From Globodera rostochiensis (taxonomy: Eukaryota; Nematoda; Chromadorea; Rhabditida; Heteroderidae): 64,000 nucleotides of DNA. The translations under genes were made by a program, and so were the position numbers. Shown here piece after piece: positions 38,859-57,501 of this stretch; the stretch's first letter is position 1; the number at the start of each line of letters is the position of its first letter. The notes beneath the pieces are model-generated. The model was not told the DNA's origin, did no database searches, and saw only the letters and a program-made list of their open reading frames with translations. The DNA is taken from positions 998,162 through 1,062,161 of the forward strand of contig JAEVLN010000002.1 in assembly GCA_018350325.1 (NCBI GenBank), given 5' to 3'.

Positions 38859-41800
38859 TTCGATCAGAGGCAAAAAAGATTGGGTGGCAACTCTTTAACC
38901 AATATAAATTGACTACTAAATATATAATTATTATTTTATTTTTAATTCAGAGAAGACAGACAATATTTGTGAGATAGGGTATACAAATTAAAGACATTCA
39001 TTCATTTATGCAACAACTTTACAAGAATTCCCTATGGCAGAACGGTCTCCCATTATTTTAGTCAAAAATGGCAATTAAGCCCATAATCTATTGGCAGAGA
39101 AAAGCATGCTTATTGTTTAAATCCATAAGCAACAATTCAACCCTTTTGAAGACAAATGCTATGAAAATAAAAAGCAAATTACTTAATTTGATCAATTGCG
39201 AAAAGGAGCAATTGGAGGGGGGGGGGACGAATGAATGGACTAAACGTGTGGGGGCAGTTGAGTGCTGGCTGAGAATGGTAAAAATTGCTGACCAAAATAT
39301 ATGCATCAAACAAATACTAAATGCCCGACAGAGTCAGTCAATCAGTGAGTGAGTGACAGCACTCATTTTGTGGCGTTCATTCCGCAGGAAAAAAATGTTT
39401 TTTTTGATTATGTGTAATCGAAAAAAGCGGTCGGGGTCAGAGCAGTTCGGCGTCGACAATTTGAACATAAATAATTTTTTGCTTATAATCAATTGTTCAT
39501 GGATGGCATCATTAAATGGGTACCCGATTCGACCTATCTAAAAGAGGGAACTTAAGCTAAAAATATATTTTTTTATGTTCGTTTTAGTTTTTAAAAATTC
39601 GAATTTGCACGCTTTCTTTCACTTTAAACTAAGGTGCCACGGGGCCGGGACCAGTACTGAAATGATCAATTTTTCCCATTTTAGTACTGAAATTTTAGTC
39701 CCAATTTTTCAAAATTTCTTTTTTTACCTACCTTTTTTTTTACCCAGTAGTCTCGGTTTTTTTTGATCGGGACCAAATTTAGTCCCGGTCCCGGTTTTTC
39801 CAAAAGTCCCGGTACCGTGCCACCCTACTTTAAACAATTTTTAGTTTTATTTCCAGAGAAATTAAAAAGCGACGAAAATATATTCATTCACACACCAATT
39901 AAAGAAACGTCAGTAGTCAGGGCAAAATTGCTTCAAATCCATAAATTGTGATCCCTCCCGCTTCCGTTGACCCCGTCCCTCCCCCCCCCCCTCCCTCCCG
40001 CTTCAGTTGACCCCGTCCCATTCTTGTCACTAAGCACAAGCAAGGGGTCAGGGACAACGATTTGGGCCGTCATTCTGTTGCTATTTTGCTAAACCATTCG
40101 CTGTTGCTTTGGGTGATGTTCCTTCCCCCGGTGATCGGTCGGCGATCGGTGTACCCCCCCCCCCCCATTCCTTTCTTTTTGTGTCCTCTCATCCGATCGG
40201 CAGCGGATCCCTTTCCCAATCGCTGATCGAGTTGGGGATTAATGTCCACTCACTCCCCTCTTCTGCTGCATGGGCTGCTGCTGCTGCTGGTGTCAGTTGC
40301 TTTACTTTTTCCACCGATCAGGGCCAAATCCATCCCTCCCCCCCCCGCCACCATCGCCCACCCACACATTGTGTCCCCCCACCCAACCCCCCCCCCCTTC
40401 TCTTCTCCATAACATCGCAAAATTCCGTTTTGCTCATTTTTACTCCCGTCGACTTTCTGTTGTTTCTTTCTCGTGTTCCTTTTAATTTTTTAACTTTTTC
40501 CTTTTACTCTTTAACTTTTTTTTCTCTCTTCCTCTCTCTTAATTTTTCTTTATCTCTCACACTTTCTCTATGTTTTGGTTTCTTTTTTGTGTTTTTGCTT
40601 AAATTATTTCTTTCCCAATATCTCTCAATTTCTTTATCTATTCCTTTCCCCCCCCCCTCCCCAACTGTCCAGCTTCATCCGTTTGAGCCCAATCAAAAAT
40701 GACTGACCATCAGTCCGTCCGTCAGTCATTCTCTAACCTTTCTTCAATCATCCCTCAAAAGCTTCCATCACATCACTCACACATATTCTCTTGTCTTCTC
40801 ATCTCAGATCAGGCCCCAGGCCCCAACACGTGTTGCGCCCATTGTTTGTTGTCTTCCGATTCAGCGCTGACAAATCTATAAAAAGGGAAAGCAGAAACGG
40901 GGAAAAGGTACTACACAAAGCCGCCCGCCGACCATGCCCCAAGGCAATCTTCCTTGGGCCAATATTCCCCGAGGCAATCTGCTTTGAAGACCAATTTCCC
41001 CACGGTGGGGGACAAGCGAAAGGTCCTGCGTCCATCCTCGAGGCCAATCTTTCTTTCTTCGTCCTCCGTCTCACCTTGGCCACCGTTGTTTGGCCGGTGG
41101 CCATATAATGTCTTCCGGAACGGACGGACCGGATTTGGCCATCCGAGTCCAGCCGACTTACAAAGCATTTAAGGAGACATAGCAACCAACCCTCAATTCT
41201 AAATATAACGCCAGTTGTAAATGGCCTAAATTTAGTTTCTCGTCTTTTTAGAATTTCAAAGTTTTGCAGTAATTACCTTTTAACGAACTTTGTACGAGAC
41301 TATTTTTGAAATTAAAACTCCTCACATAAATTCCAAAAATTGACCATTTCCCAGTAACTTTACCATTTTTATAGAAAATGAAAACATCAAATTTATTACA
41401 ATTTATTCTGAAAACAATAGGAAAGAAGAAAATGTCAAAAATAAAGGCCAGCGCCTCTAAGAATAAAAGGCGAAATGACAATGTTACGACGATTTATAAA
41501 AGGGTATTATAAAGATTAAATGGTTTTTTTGTGTTATGTGCACTTTCCATTTTTATTATTTTAATTTAATGCCCTCCGGTTATAAATTGTTTCAATTTGG
41601 GCGAGACTCAGTTGTTGCGACTTCCGTTGGGCTCCTTACACTTTCTTTAGCCCTCCCGCCCGCCCATCGGAAACATTCATTTCTCTTAACAAATGACCCC
41701 TCCGGGGCCGGTCCACCTTTTGCAAGTCCAATTCTCTTCCCAATTCCCGACATCAATCGATCTTCCGTCATTTATGCTCTTCCTGATTCTATTCTCCTCA

Positions 41801-42036
41801 ACCTTTCGATCAAATTGTTTGTCACGGACCTGCAAAAGTTCTCGGGCACATCAAATCGGTCCCATCACTCCGCCTGCGGGGCTGTCCGAAACCCATCATT
41901 TTTAAATGATCCGATTTTGACATTTACGACGTTGAAAATTATCGATTCCGTTTACGAGTCTAATCACTTATTTTCCAAATGATTTAATCTGAGCAAATAC
42001 CGAGGATTAAGATCAGATCAGTAACATTTACTGTTC
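38859..42036. other. Intergenic, low-complexity, no gene recognised
   Basis: Contains one hAT MITE (39630-39827), several poly-C tracts (39980-40400, 40650) and pyrimidine-rich stretches that give long but composition-driven ORFs. Nothing with coding character was recognised. Confidence 0.5.
39630..39827. mobile_element. 198-bp hAT-like MITE with perfect 8-bp TSD
   Basis: Ends TAAGGTGCCACGG and, inverted, TAGGGTGGCACGG. Exact target duplication CTTTAAAC at 39622-39629 and 39828-39835. Subterminal GGGACC/AGTCCCGGT motifs occur at both ends. Confidence 0.9.
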
Positions 42037-42537
42037 ATGACAAAAATGCCAATGCCATTGCTTTGCCTTTTTATTATTCTCCCAATCCTTCTCCTTACCT
42101 CATCAAGTTGTTTGGCTGTCAATTGGGCTTTTCTGAGCGATCAGTCTCAGTGCCAAGTCGGCTGTCTGAATGGAGGCGTCTGCGCATTTCAACGGTATGC
42201 CGAGTTGTGCCAATCAAGACCCCCCCCCCGTAATGCCGAGTTGTGCCAATCAAGACCCTCCCCCCCCCGTAATGCCGAGTTGTTCCAATTAAGACCCCCC
42301 CCCCCGTAATGCCGAGTTGTTCCAATTAAGACCCCCCCCCCGTAAAGCATTCAATCAATCAATCAATGCTTTTTAAATGGTGATGTGATCTTAGATTAAG
42401 AAATTCTAGAATGAGACTTGGAAAATGATTTTAATTTTGAATTACGAAAGTTTAGGGAGGACCCAGCACAGCAAAAATGCATTTGCCTCATCGGAATTTG
42501 GGAGGGCGATCGCTGTGAGCGTAACGGTCGGTTTTAA
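42037..42537 (+). CDS. Small secreted EGF-like protein
   Basis: Two exons, 42037-42194 and 42456-42537, give 79 residues. Residues about 6-27 are a strong signal peptide (LLCLFIILPILLLTSSSCLA). The mature protein is a single EGF-like module with six cysteines in order: CQVGCLNGGVC in exon 1, then KCICLIGIWEGDRCE in exon 2. Spacing C-x3-C-x5-C-x11-C-x-C-x8-C and the Gly-Asn-Gly-Gly pattern fit the EGF fold. The donor is GTATGC and the acceptor TTTAG. The intron is mostly a 36-bp minisatellite whose first unit contains the splice donor. An AATAAA lies at about 42559. The size, signal peptide and single disulfide-rich domain would fit a secreted effector or growth-factor-like peptide; no function can be assigned. 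Confidence 0.78.
42193..42346 (+). repeat. Intronic minisatellite with poly-C, four units
   Basis: Four tandem units of about 34-39 bp, each starting CGGTATGCCGAGTTGT or CGTAATGCCGAGTTGT and ending in a C run of 8-10. The unit includes the splice donor of the EGF-like gene; later copies have GTAATG in place of GTATGC. Confidence 0.9.
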
Positions 42538-43124
42538 TAGTGAGATTCCGAAGAACATAATAAAGTCTCGGAGTACCGGGAAAATTAGACATTAGGGACA
42601 AATTAATGAATTACTTCTACCTAAGAAAAACGAATAAAACCGAAATATTTCCATAAAATCAAAAATCTAACCCAAAATGCATCCATAAAAAATGACTTTT
42701 TTTATTAAGAATGCACGTCGCTATTTTCCGTAATTTTTTTTAATATTTTTATATTTATAAATTTCCAAAACAAACTGTAAGCGGGAAACTGATAAAGAAA
42801 TATTGAAGAATAATTGAAACTTTTCGCATAAATTGACTAGATTTGGTCAGTTTTGATTGAATTGTTACTCAAATATTCCGAAATTTTCTAAATAATAAAG
42901 AAAAATAATAAATTTTGCTAAACGCATAAAAATAATTTAATTGAATTTGTTCTCAATTTTTTGCCCGGTTTCGAGGCCCGGCGGTTTTTCCTCATTACGG
43001 TTAATGGTTCTGTGGTTAGCTGTCTGTGTTGTGTAACCAATCAACCCCCTCATTATAATATTGTTAAATGATTTTTTAAAATTTAATTTTCTCATAAACA
43101 GTGGCGGGACCGGATGATGCAACA
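42538..43124. other. Intergenic, AT-rich
   Basis: The 3' flank of the EGF-like gene and 5' flank of the next gene. An acceptor-like AAACAG at about 43101 in frame with the next gene suggests a possible unseen upstream exon. Confidence 0.4.
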
Positions 43125-44258
43125 ATGGAATCGAAAGGGGGAGACGGGAAGATGAAGGACGAGTTCGAGGAAGAAGGTAATTTAAATATTTCTTCACATG
43201 CTGGCAGTGTCATCATTGGTTCGATTAATTTGTAAACATTTGCATTTAAAGAATGGCCGCCAGATGAAGAGGAGTCATTAGAAGAAAGCGCGGAAGAGGG
43301 CGAACTTAAAATTAAGTCGGACGACAAGAAGGAGAAGCGGGAGCAGAACGGACGGTGGATGAAGGAGGCGGAAGGGGAGGGGGAGGAGGAAGAACTGATG
43401 GATGAGATGAGGAAAGTGCCGGAAAACCCCGCAAAATATGCTGATGATTGGTCGGAGGAGATGGGGAAGATGCCGGAAGAGGAGGCGGATGAAGAGAAGA
43501 ATGGGCCTCTCCCAACTCGCGTTCTGGGGAAGAAACCGGACAATGAAAGGGAAGGTCGGATGAGAGTTTCGGAAGGGAAAAAGTCGTCGGATGAGAAGAA
43601 AATGTTGGATGGCGACGGGAAGAGCAGACTCGGCAAAAGTACGTCGCCGAATGTGCCAAGGCAATATTTGGAGACCAACACAATCGAACTCGGCGAACAT
43701 TTTGGTGGGTTAATTTGCTGGTGGTGGTGATTAATTTTTCAAAAAGCAATAATAGGTATATGTTGGTTGGGTCATTAAGAGAGCCAGTAGATATCATCAT
43801 TAACAAATAGTTTAGTCTAAATTAAACATCTAAACCACGAACAAAAAAAGGATTTAGAGGCGCCTCGTCGTGGTGAGTCGTCTGCGGTGACCATCGCCCG
43901 AGGGCCGAAAGATGGAAACGAAGAAGAAGTATTTGAAGAGCCGCTCAGAAAGGAGGCGGGGTCCAAGAAGGTGAGCAAGACGACGACCATCGGCAGGAGG
44001 AGGAAGCTGAAGATGGATGAGTGGAGCGGAAGAGGAGAAGGAAGAGGAGGAAGGGGGGAAGAAAAGAGCGGAGGACGAAGAGAAGAAGGAGAAGGAAGGG
44101 GGGAAGAAAGGAGAGGACAAAGAGAAGAAGGAGGAGGCAGTTGGATGGTGTCCAAACGTGGCTGGCGATCGTCTTCATCGGCATCGTTCGGGCGAAGTGT
44201 CGGATGGGCATGGATAGCGATGACAGCGGTGATCGGAGTGGTTGCCTTTTTCTGCTGA
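43125..44258 (+). CDS. Glu/Lys-rich protein with C-terminal membrane segment
   Basis: Three exons, 43125-43176, 43252-43704 and 43858-44258, give about 301 residues with consistent phases and GT-AG introns. Most of the protein is acidic or charged low-complexity (DEEESLEESAEEGELKIKSD, WSEEMGKMPEEEADEEKNG). The third exon turns Arg/Gly/Glu-rich and ends with a hydrophobic helix WAWIAMTAVIGVVAFFC and an immediate stop, a tail-anchor-like end. I do not recognise a family. The third-exon frame is uncertain because the repetitive GGA/GAA DNA is open in more than one frame, and the start may lie in an upstream exon. The antisense Ser-rich ORFs here are shadows. Confidence 0.45.
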
Positions 44259-44423
44259 TCTGGGAGAGAGGAGGAAGAGGTGACAATGAGAGGAGCGGAC
44301 TGAAGGAAAGTAAGAGAACGAAAGGATGAATGAATGATTAACGGACAGAGATGGATGGGATGTGTGCGATCGGAGTCCTTCCTGCCCGGTGTGATTGCCA
44401 AATCTGCAAAAATTCCTCTTGAT

Positions 44424-44502
44424 TAGAGATCTGACCGATCGAGGCTCTCTCTCGATCTAGATTCTTGATCAAATCTCGATCTGTCCTCAAGTCTGATCTC
44501 TA
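44424..44502. mobile_element. 79-bp hAT-like MITE with perfect 8-bp TSD
   Basis: Ends TAGAGATCTGAC and, inverted, TAGAGATCAGAC. Exact target duplication CTCTTGAT at 44416-44423 and 44503-44510. The interior repeats CGATCT/GATCTCGA motifs. It is the smallest element of the set. Confidence 0.88.
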
Positions 44503-45070
44503 CTCTTGATGATCAGTTTGTTGTTTCGGACTAACTCAAATCTTCCTGTCAATTCAAATTTGTCTTCCTTGGCTATTATTTGATGGCAAAAAAAAGAAAG
44601 AAAAAGATTTCGATGCTGTTTTGATTTTTCTAATCTAAAAACTTTTTTCTTTAAAAATCTCGGCATTAAAACATTTTAAAAGGTTAAAGGAGTGCTAAAT
44701 CAAAAATAACAAAATCGATTTAAGATTTTTTGCCGAGGATTGGATTCAGTAATATTTTTTGTTGTTTAGAGAGCAATTCTTTGCCTTCAAATATGGTCAC
44801 ATTTAGCACTGTTAATTGCTTTTTGTCCACTTCATTTTCATCTATTTTCACAAAAATAAATCTTTTCACTCTCCCAGGGCACACGTACGACGGACGTCCC
44901 TTGGGGGGGGGGCCTAATTGCCCAAGGCAATCCACTTCCATTTGAGTGCACTTTGATTGATGGGAGACAGACAATGCGTTCGTTGCGTTCCAACACTTCT
45001 TCATCCGCCGTTCTTCAACCCCATCCCGTCTAATCTTTCCTCCCCTCCCCCCTCATTCGTTGAAGTCTTC
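44503..45070. other. Intergenic, no gene recognised
   Basis: No supported gene. A segment at 44896-44927 (GTCCCTTGG, then CCTAATTGCCC) recurs at 45601-45627, flanking the 23-bp minisatellite. Confidence 0.45.
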
Positions 45071-45079
45071 CACTTCATC

Positions 45080-45535
45080 CCTTACTCTTCCTTCCGTTCA
45101 TCCCCTACTCTTCCTTCCGTTCATCCCCTACTCTTCCTTCCGTTCATCCCCTACTCTTCCTTCCGTTCATCCCCTACTCTTTCTTCCGTTCATCCCCTAC
45201 TCTTCCTTCCGTTCATCCCCTACTCTTCCTTCCGTTCATCCCCTACTCTTCCTTCCGTTCATCCCCTACCCTTCCTTCCGTTCATCCCCTACTCTTCCTT
45301 CCGTTCATCCCCTACTCTTCCTTCCGTTCATCCCCTACTCTTCCTTCCGTTCATCCCCTACTCTTCCTTCCGTTCATCCCCTACTCTTCCTTCCGTTCCT
45401 TCCGTTCATCCCCTACTCTTCCTTCCGTTCATCCCCTACTCTTCCTTCCGTTCATCCCCTACTCTTCCTTCCGTTCCTTCCGTTCATCCCCTACTCTTCC
45501 TTCCGTTCATCCCCTACTCTTCCTTCCGTTCATCT
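45080..45535 (+). repeat. 23-bp minisatellite, about 20 units
   Basis: Near-perfect tandem copies of TTCATCCCCTACTCTTCC plus TTCCG, with two places where TTCCG is duplicated (near 45400 and 45473). The unit is not a multiple of three, so the long ORFs through it cycle through all three frames and are not genes. Confidence 0.95.
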
Positions 45536-45986
45536 CTTTTGTGCCATAATCATTTCCTTCTGTGGTCCTCCCCTTCTAATAAATCTACCCCCGGGGCTAA
45601 GTCCCTTGGGGCCTAATTGCCCGAAGCGGCCTCTCTTCCATTCAGTTCTTTGACGTCCGTTCCTTCTTTCTTCCCGCCTCTCTGTGTCCCATTCTTATTC
45701 TTCTTCTTCCTTCCATTTTCTTCCCTTCCCTTCAACTTCCATCCGTTCATTCATCTTTCATTCCTCTCTTCCGCTTCAATGCCTTGCCCTCTCAGTTTCC
45801 TCCCTCCCGCCCAAAATTCCTGCCGTTGTCACGGGAACTCCCCCCCCCTTACCCCCCCCCTTACCCCTCGTCACATTGGAAAGGATTCCGTCCGTTTCTC
45901 ATCAAAAGTCAAAGCGCGTCCACCCCCACCCATTTCTTCATTTTCCATTTTATTTTCACTTTTTGGTCGCAAAAGTCATCGTCACA

Positions 45987-47157
45987 ATGCAATTTTACTC
46001 ACCCTTCTCATCCTTTCTCAACTGCCGTCGATCGCCGAAATTTCCATTCCGCAAATGTCTTTTTCTCCTCCAGCTGACTTTGATGTTAATGGCCGTCGAT
46101 GGGGGCGAAGTGCGGGAAGGCCTTGAGAAAGTGGGCGACAGAGTCAGCGGGGCGGTCAACGAACTTGCAGAAGTGAAGGTAGGCGGGTGGATAGATGAAA
46201 AGGCGCCTTGGGGGAGGGGGTACGTACCACACCCCTAAATACGTGCCTTTAAGGCGGCATCCGAGACCGAGATTTGTTAGATTCTCGTCTCGGTAAGCTT
46301 TCGGGTCTACCGAAATCCTGAGCTCTAATTTGAAAACTTTGAGAGCTGGATTTAAAATGATGGATTTGAATGGATTAGGATAATGAAGTCCAAGACAATA
46401 TTTTAGGGGGATTTTAGTTCCACAGTCAACAGGCCAACTTTATGTCCGATCCTCGCCGCTGGGACCAATTCCTAGAAACTTTAAAATTAACTAATGAAAT
46501 TGGTCCCACCCAACTCATCCCCTCAACATTTGAAGCTCAAACGCTACATTCGTAAACAAATTCGATTTCATTCAAAGGATTAAAGATGTGTAAAGCGATG
46601 TCTCTTCCCTCAACTTTGTTGATCCTAATAAGTCCATTAATCGAATTAAATCCCGCAAGAGGATAAAAACGCCAATCAATTGTTTATAATCAAAAATATA
46701 TAAAAAGACACAAATTTTCTTGCATTTTTTCAATGAGGCCGTCCAGACAAAAATGAGGCTTTTCTAGAAAAAGAATACGAAGGTATGGACGAGACTGTGC
46801 ATAATTTAGTCGGTTATTCCACAGTCTGGCCAACTTTGGTGTCCAATCCCCGCCGCTGGGACCAAATGTCCATCGTCTTCGCCCTTCCATTACTATCGCT
46901 GTTGCGGCCCGTTGAACAATGGTCAGTGCGTGTGGCCTGCTGGCCAAGGAATGTCTCTTCTGACACATTTTCAGTGCCGACTCAAATTTTGAAAGAGACA
47001 CTTTTGGGCTTCATAAGCATTTAAAGTTGTTTTGTGTTCAGAATGTTGTCTAAGCCTCCAAACGTGGGCATTCATTTTGCTCGTGGCGTTCGGTGTCGGC
47101 ATCATTGCGGTCATTCTTTTGTCAGTGCTGCGCTGTGTGTTCTGTCGCCGGAACTGA
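45987..47157 (+). CDS. Cys-rich single-pass membrane protein of nematode type
   Basis: Three exons, 45987-46178, 46825-46921 and 47042-47157, give about 134 residues. Exons 2 and 3 are the firm part: a Cys-rich ectodomain (LWCPIPAAGTKC, HYYRCCGPLNN), then ECCLSLQTWAFILLVAFGVG and a membrane helix running to LLSVLRCVFCRRN at the stop. The CC-G-x-N-N-(E)-CC-x4-W order followed by one helix and a Cys-containing cytoplasmic tail is a pattern I know from small uncharacterised nematode membrane proteins. Exon 1 (hydrophobic LFLLQLTLMLMAVDG, then a short helical region ending AVNELAEVK) is less certain but joins in phase 0. A degenerate copy of the exon 2 start lies in intron 1. Confidence 0.6.
46417..46468 (+). 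pseudogene. Degenerate duplicate of an exon start
   Basis: TTCCACAGTCAACAGGCCAA and the next 30 bases parallel 46817-46865 (acceptor and first codons of exon 2 of the Cys-rich membrane protein gene) with a one-base loss (TATGTCC versus TGGTGTCC) that breaks the frame. It lies in that gene's first intron. Confidence 0.6.
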
Positions 47158-48120
47158 TCGACCGACAAAACAACGAAAAAGAGGAATTTGAACGCGCTGA
47201 TCTCCAATGATTTAAAAATGGCGATTGATTCATTGATCAGATCTTGCAGTACGTTCAATAATGGAGGCATTTTTCAAGAAACGTGTTTTAGAGTATTCAT
47301 TCAGTCCCACTTTGGCGTATTCTTTATTTATTAGTGCCAAGGATGTCTCGATAAGCTTTAATATTATATATTTTTTAATTTGAAAACACGTAATTGCTGC
47401 AATTTTTGCTTCCACGCTGTATAAATAAATTCATTTTAATTCTTAACAATTTTTATAAAGAATTTATTTGAGGTAGCTCTCGCAAATTAGCCTAATTTCG
47501 CCTGTCTTGAATTTTAGCTTAGTCTAAATGGACGCCAAATTTGTTGTAAAAATCGCGCTATTAAAATTCTTGGCGTTATAATAAATGGTAATAAAATGAA
47601 GCACATAAAAAGGCATTAGCACCAGCAAAGGAAACTGCCACCGGATTGCGTGCAGTTGACGCAAAAATAGTCCTAATAAGAAGCTTTTGGGGCGAATGGA
47701 TTAATCTGAATTAATCATCCATTTAAAAATTAATTATTATGGAGTAATTTTTATCTTACCGTCGAAGATATTCCACTGCTGAATTTTAAACTTCTTTGTG
47801 CGACTCGAAATTGTTGTCCCACTTTAAAAAAATTAATTCAGATTATTAAAAAAGATATATATTTAACCAATTTTGGTGGATTAAAATCAAACACTGTTTT
47901 GTACCATTTATTGGCGGACGAAAGAATTTCCATCGCAACAGAAGCAATTTGGTAATCAGTCGTCCATGAAAGCGACCAATCTTTGCGCCCTCTGAAACTC
48001 TCCTCCAAATTGTCGAAAATCAAATTGTAAATTAAATTAAAGAATAAACCTTAACCTAATTTGTAAGAAACTTAAAAAACTAAACCTAAAATTAAGATTT
48101 TAAATTCTCGTTATTTTACA
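47158..48120. other. Spacer with possible unassigned minus-strand exons
   Basis: GC-richer minus-strand stretches near 47880-48023 (RKDWSLSWTTDYQIASVAME) and 47632-47680 (DYFCVNCTQSGG) could be exons of one small gene. I could not join them in a consistent frame and do not call a gene. Confidence 0.25.
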
Positions 48121-50900
48121 ACCATTTTGCACGTTTGTAAATTAAACTAACACAACCAGTTCGCACGTTTGTGTTTCATTTGAAAATTAGACTAAAACAC
48201 AACAAATTCGCACGTTTGTTTCATTTGAAAACACAACCAATTTCGCACGTGTATGTTTTAAACTTAAATAACTCCATTTTGCACGTTTGTGTTTCGATTA
48301 TAAATTGGACTAAAACACAACCAATTTGCACGTTTGTTTCTGAGAATTTAACTAAAACACAACCATTTTGTATGTTTGTTTCAATTATAAAATTGAACTA
48401 AAATACACCAATACGCATGTTTGTTCTTCGATTATAAAATTAAACTAAAACTCAACCAATTCGCACGTTTGTGTTTCATTTAAAAACTAAAATACACCAA
48501 TTTTGCACGTTTGTGTTTCAATTATAAAATTGAATTAAAACTCAACAATTCGCACGTTTGTATTTCAATTATAAAATTGAACTAAAACACTCCCTTTTGT
48601 ACGTTTGTGTTTCAATTATAAAATTGAACTAAAATACAACCAATTTCGTTTCGCACGTTTGTATTTCATTTAAAAATTAACTAAAACACAACCAATTTCG
48701 TTTCGCACCTTTGTGTTTCAATTATAAAATTGAACTAAAATACATTTACGCATGTTTGTGTTTCGATAATAATTAAAACTCAACCAATTCGCACGTTTGT
48801 GTTTCATTTAAAAACTAAAATACACCAATTTTGCACGTTTGTGTTTCAATTATAAAATTGAATTAAAACTCAACAATTCGCACGTTTGTATTTCAATTAT
48901 AAAATTGAACTAAAACACTCCCTTTTGTACGTTTGTGTTTCATTTAAAAACTAAAATACACCAATTTTGCACGTTTGTGTTTCAATTATAAAATTGAACT
49001 AAAACACTCCCTTTTGTACGTTTGTGTTTCAATTATAAAATTGAACTAAAATACACCAATTACGCATTGAACTAAAATACAACCAATTTCCAATTATAAA
49101 ATTGAACAAAATACACCAATTACGCATGTTTATGTTTCGATTATAACTAAAACTCAACAAATTCGCACGTTTGTTTCATTTGAAAACACAACCAATTTCG
49201 CACGTGTATGTTTTAAACTTAAATAACTCCATTTTGCACGTTTGTGTTTCGATTATAAATTGGACTAAAACACAACCAATTTGCACGTTTGTTTCTGAGA
49301 ATTTAACTAAAACACAACCATTTTGTATGTTTGTTTCAATTATAAAATTGAACTAAAATACACCAATACGCATGTTTGTTCTTCGATTATAAAATTAAAC
49401 TAAAACTCAACCAATTCGCACGTTTGTGTTTCATTTAAAAACTAAAATACACCAATTTTGCACGTTTGTGTTTCAATTATAAAATTGAATTAAAACTCAA
49501 CAATTCGCACGTTTGTATTTCAATTATAAAATTGAACTAAAACACTCCCTTTTGTACGTTTGTGTTTCAATTATAAAATTGAACTAAAATACAACCAATT
49601 TCGTTTCGCACGTTTGTATTTCATTTATAAAATTAGACTAAAAGACAACAAATTCGCACGTTTGTTTCATTTGAAAACACAACCAATTTCGCACGTGTAT
49701 GTTAAAAACTTAAATAACTCCATTTTGCACGTTTGTGTTTCGATTATAAATTGGACTAAAACACAACCAATTTGCACGTTTGTTTCTGAGAATTTAACTA
49801 AAACACAACCATTTTGTATGTTTGTTTCAATTATAAAATTGAACTAAAATACACCAATACGCATGTTTGTTCTTCGATTATAAAATTAAACTAAAACTCA
49901 ACCAATTCGCACGTTTGTGTTTCATTTAAAAACTAAAATACACCAATTTTGCACGTTTGTGTTTCAATTATAAAATTGAATTAAAACTCAACAATTCGCA
50001 CGTTTGTATTTCAATTATAAAATTGAACTAAAACACTCCCTTTTGTACGTTTGTGTTTCAATTATAAAATTGAACTAAAATACAACCAATTTCGTTTCGC
50101 ACGTTTGTATTTCATTTATAAAATTAGACTAAAAGACAACAAATTCGCACGTTTGTTTCATTTGAAAACACAACCAATTTTGCACGTGTATGTTTTAAAC
50201 TTAAATAGGTAACCCCATTTTGCACGTTTGTGTTTCAATTATAAATTGGACTAAAACACAACCAATTTGCACGTTTGTTTCTGAAAATTTAACTAAAACA
50301 CAACCATTTTGTATGTTTGTGTTTCAATTATAAAATTGAACTAAAACTCAACCAATTCGCACGTTTGTGTTTCATTTAAAAATTGAACTAAAATACACCA
50401 ATTACGCATTGAACTAAAATACAACCAATTTCCAATTATAAAATTGAACAAAATACACCAATTACGCATGTTTATGTTTCGATAATAATTAAAACTCAAC
50501 CAATTCGCACGTTTGTGTTTCATTTAAAAATTGAACTAAAATACAACCAATCACCATTTGCTTTAAAAGGTGGTTGTAAAATCAACCAATTCGCACTTTT
50601 GTGTTTCAATTATAAAATTGAACTGAAACACAACCATTTTCGCACTTTTGTGTTTCAATTATAAAATTGAACTAAAATACACCAATTTCGCACTTTTGTG
50701 TTTCGATAAAATTAAATAAAACTCAACCAATTTGTACCTTTGTGTTTCATTTAAAAATTTAACTAAAACACAACCATTTTGTATGTTTGTGTTTTAAATC
50801 TGTAAGTGAACTAAAACACAAACAATTAACACGTGTGTTTCACTTATAAAACTGAACTAATTTGTAAGACACAACCCATTTCGCACGTGTGTTTTGATTT
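48121..50900. repeat. Satellite array, about 45-52 bp units, with higher-order repeats
   Basis: About 2.8 kb of degenerate tandem units sharing GCACGTTTGTGTTTC, ATTATAAAATTGAACTAAAA and CACAACCAATTT. Larger blocks recur with a period of about 490 bp: the variant unit with CACGTGTATGTT appears near 48246, 49200, 49690 and 50185 (the first gap is about twice the period). Units carry a near-palindrome TTCAATTATAAAATTGAA. ORFs in the array follow the repeat and are not genes. Confidence 0.95.
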
Positions 50901-51154
50901 TAAGTTTTTAAGCCTTGTTTTAGACCTAAGAATTTTTTTTTCAAAAACGAAATTGAAGATTAAAATTTGCATCGCATTGTCAAAACTCAATTTGAAATGA
51001 CTTTACCGAACACTCATAAATAATTCCTCCAGACCCAATCTTTAACAGTGCTATAAAAATACGGGCTTTAATTTCGAGCCTTCTATAAACTCGAAATATA
51101 ATTTTGGTTTTAATTATTAAGGAAATGATTGGAATTGAAATAATCCTTCAAAAA

Positions 51155-51579
51155 AATCCTAAAGAATGGGTGTCCCTAATTTTTTTTCAAAAAATAAAAA
51201 CATTTTATAAAGTCGTTAGAAAATAGTTTCTAGGGCTGTTCTGGGACGTAGAATCCGAATCTTACCTCCATTTCGCCCGATTTGAACCCCGGACCCGAAT
51301 TCGAATTTTTTGAAAAATCGATTTTCTAAAATTATAGTAAAATATTGAAAAAGGTATGTTTCCTGGATTTTCTGATGACTAGAATTCGAATCTGATATCT
51401 AAAAAGGCAAATTTATTGTTTGTTTTTTTCAAAAAAAAATAATTTTTTTTTTGAAAATCGGTTACTATTACCAAAAATCAAGTAGTTGATGAAAAATCTT
51501 AGACAAAATCAATGATTTGTCAAAATCTGATGTCAGATTCGTGATCATCAAAAATTAGGGACACCCATTTTTTAGGATT
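51155..51579. mobile_element. 425-bp MITE with about 30-bp inverted ends
   Basis: Left end AATCCTAAAGAATGGGTGTC continuing CCTAATTTTT, and the right end is its inverse with one mismatch. A TA is present within the ends, as in Tc1/mariner-derived MITEs, but the exact boundary and duplication are unclear. The interior is AT-rich, with a GC-richer stretch of CCGAATC-like motifs. Confidence 0.65.
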
Positions 51580-51862
51580 ACCAAAATAAATATATTGATT
51601 TTCGTTTAAAATAGTTTTCTTTTGTAATAAAAACAGCCGCAATTCCCACAACTCTGTTAAAATAAAGGCGATCTCAGAGAGTAACAAACTTTTTTTTAAC
51701 CAAAAACAAATATTCTTTAAAAGTTGGTTTGATCAGTGCGATTGGAGTCAGATTATTTGTTTACTTCTCCATATTTTCAAATTAAAGGTATATATTTTTA
51801 TTTGCTTATCTGATCACAACAAAATGAGTAGACATACTGTGGAGATGACAAAACTGATTTGA

Positions 51863-57501
<5,639 letters not shown>
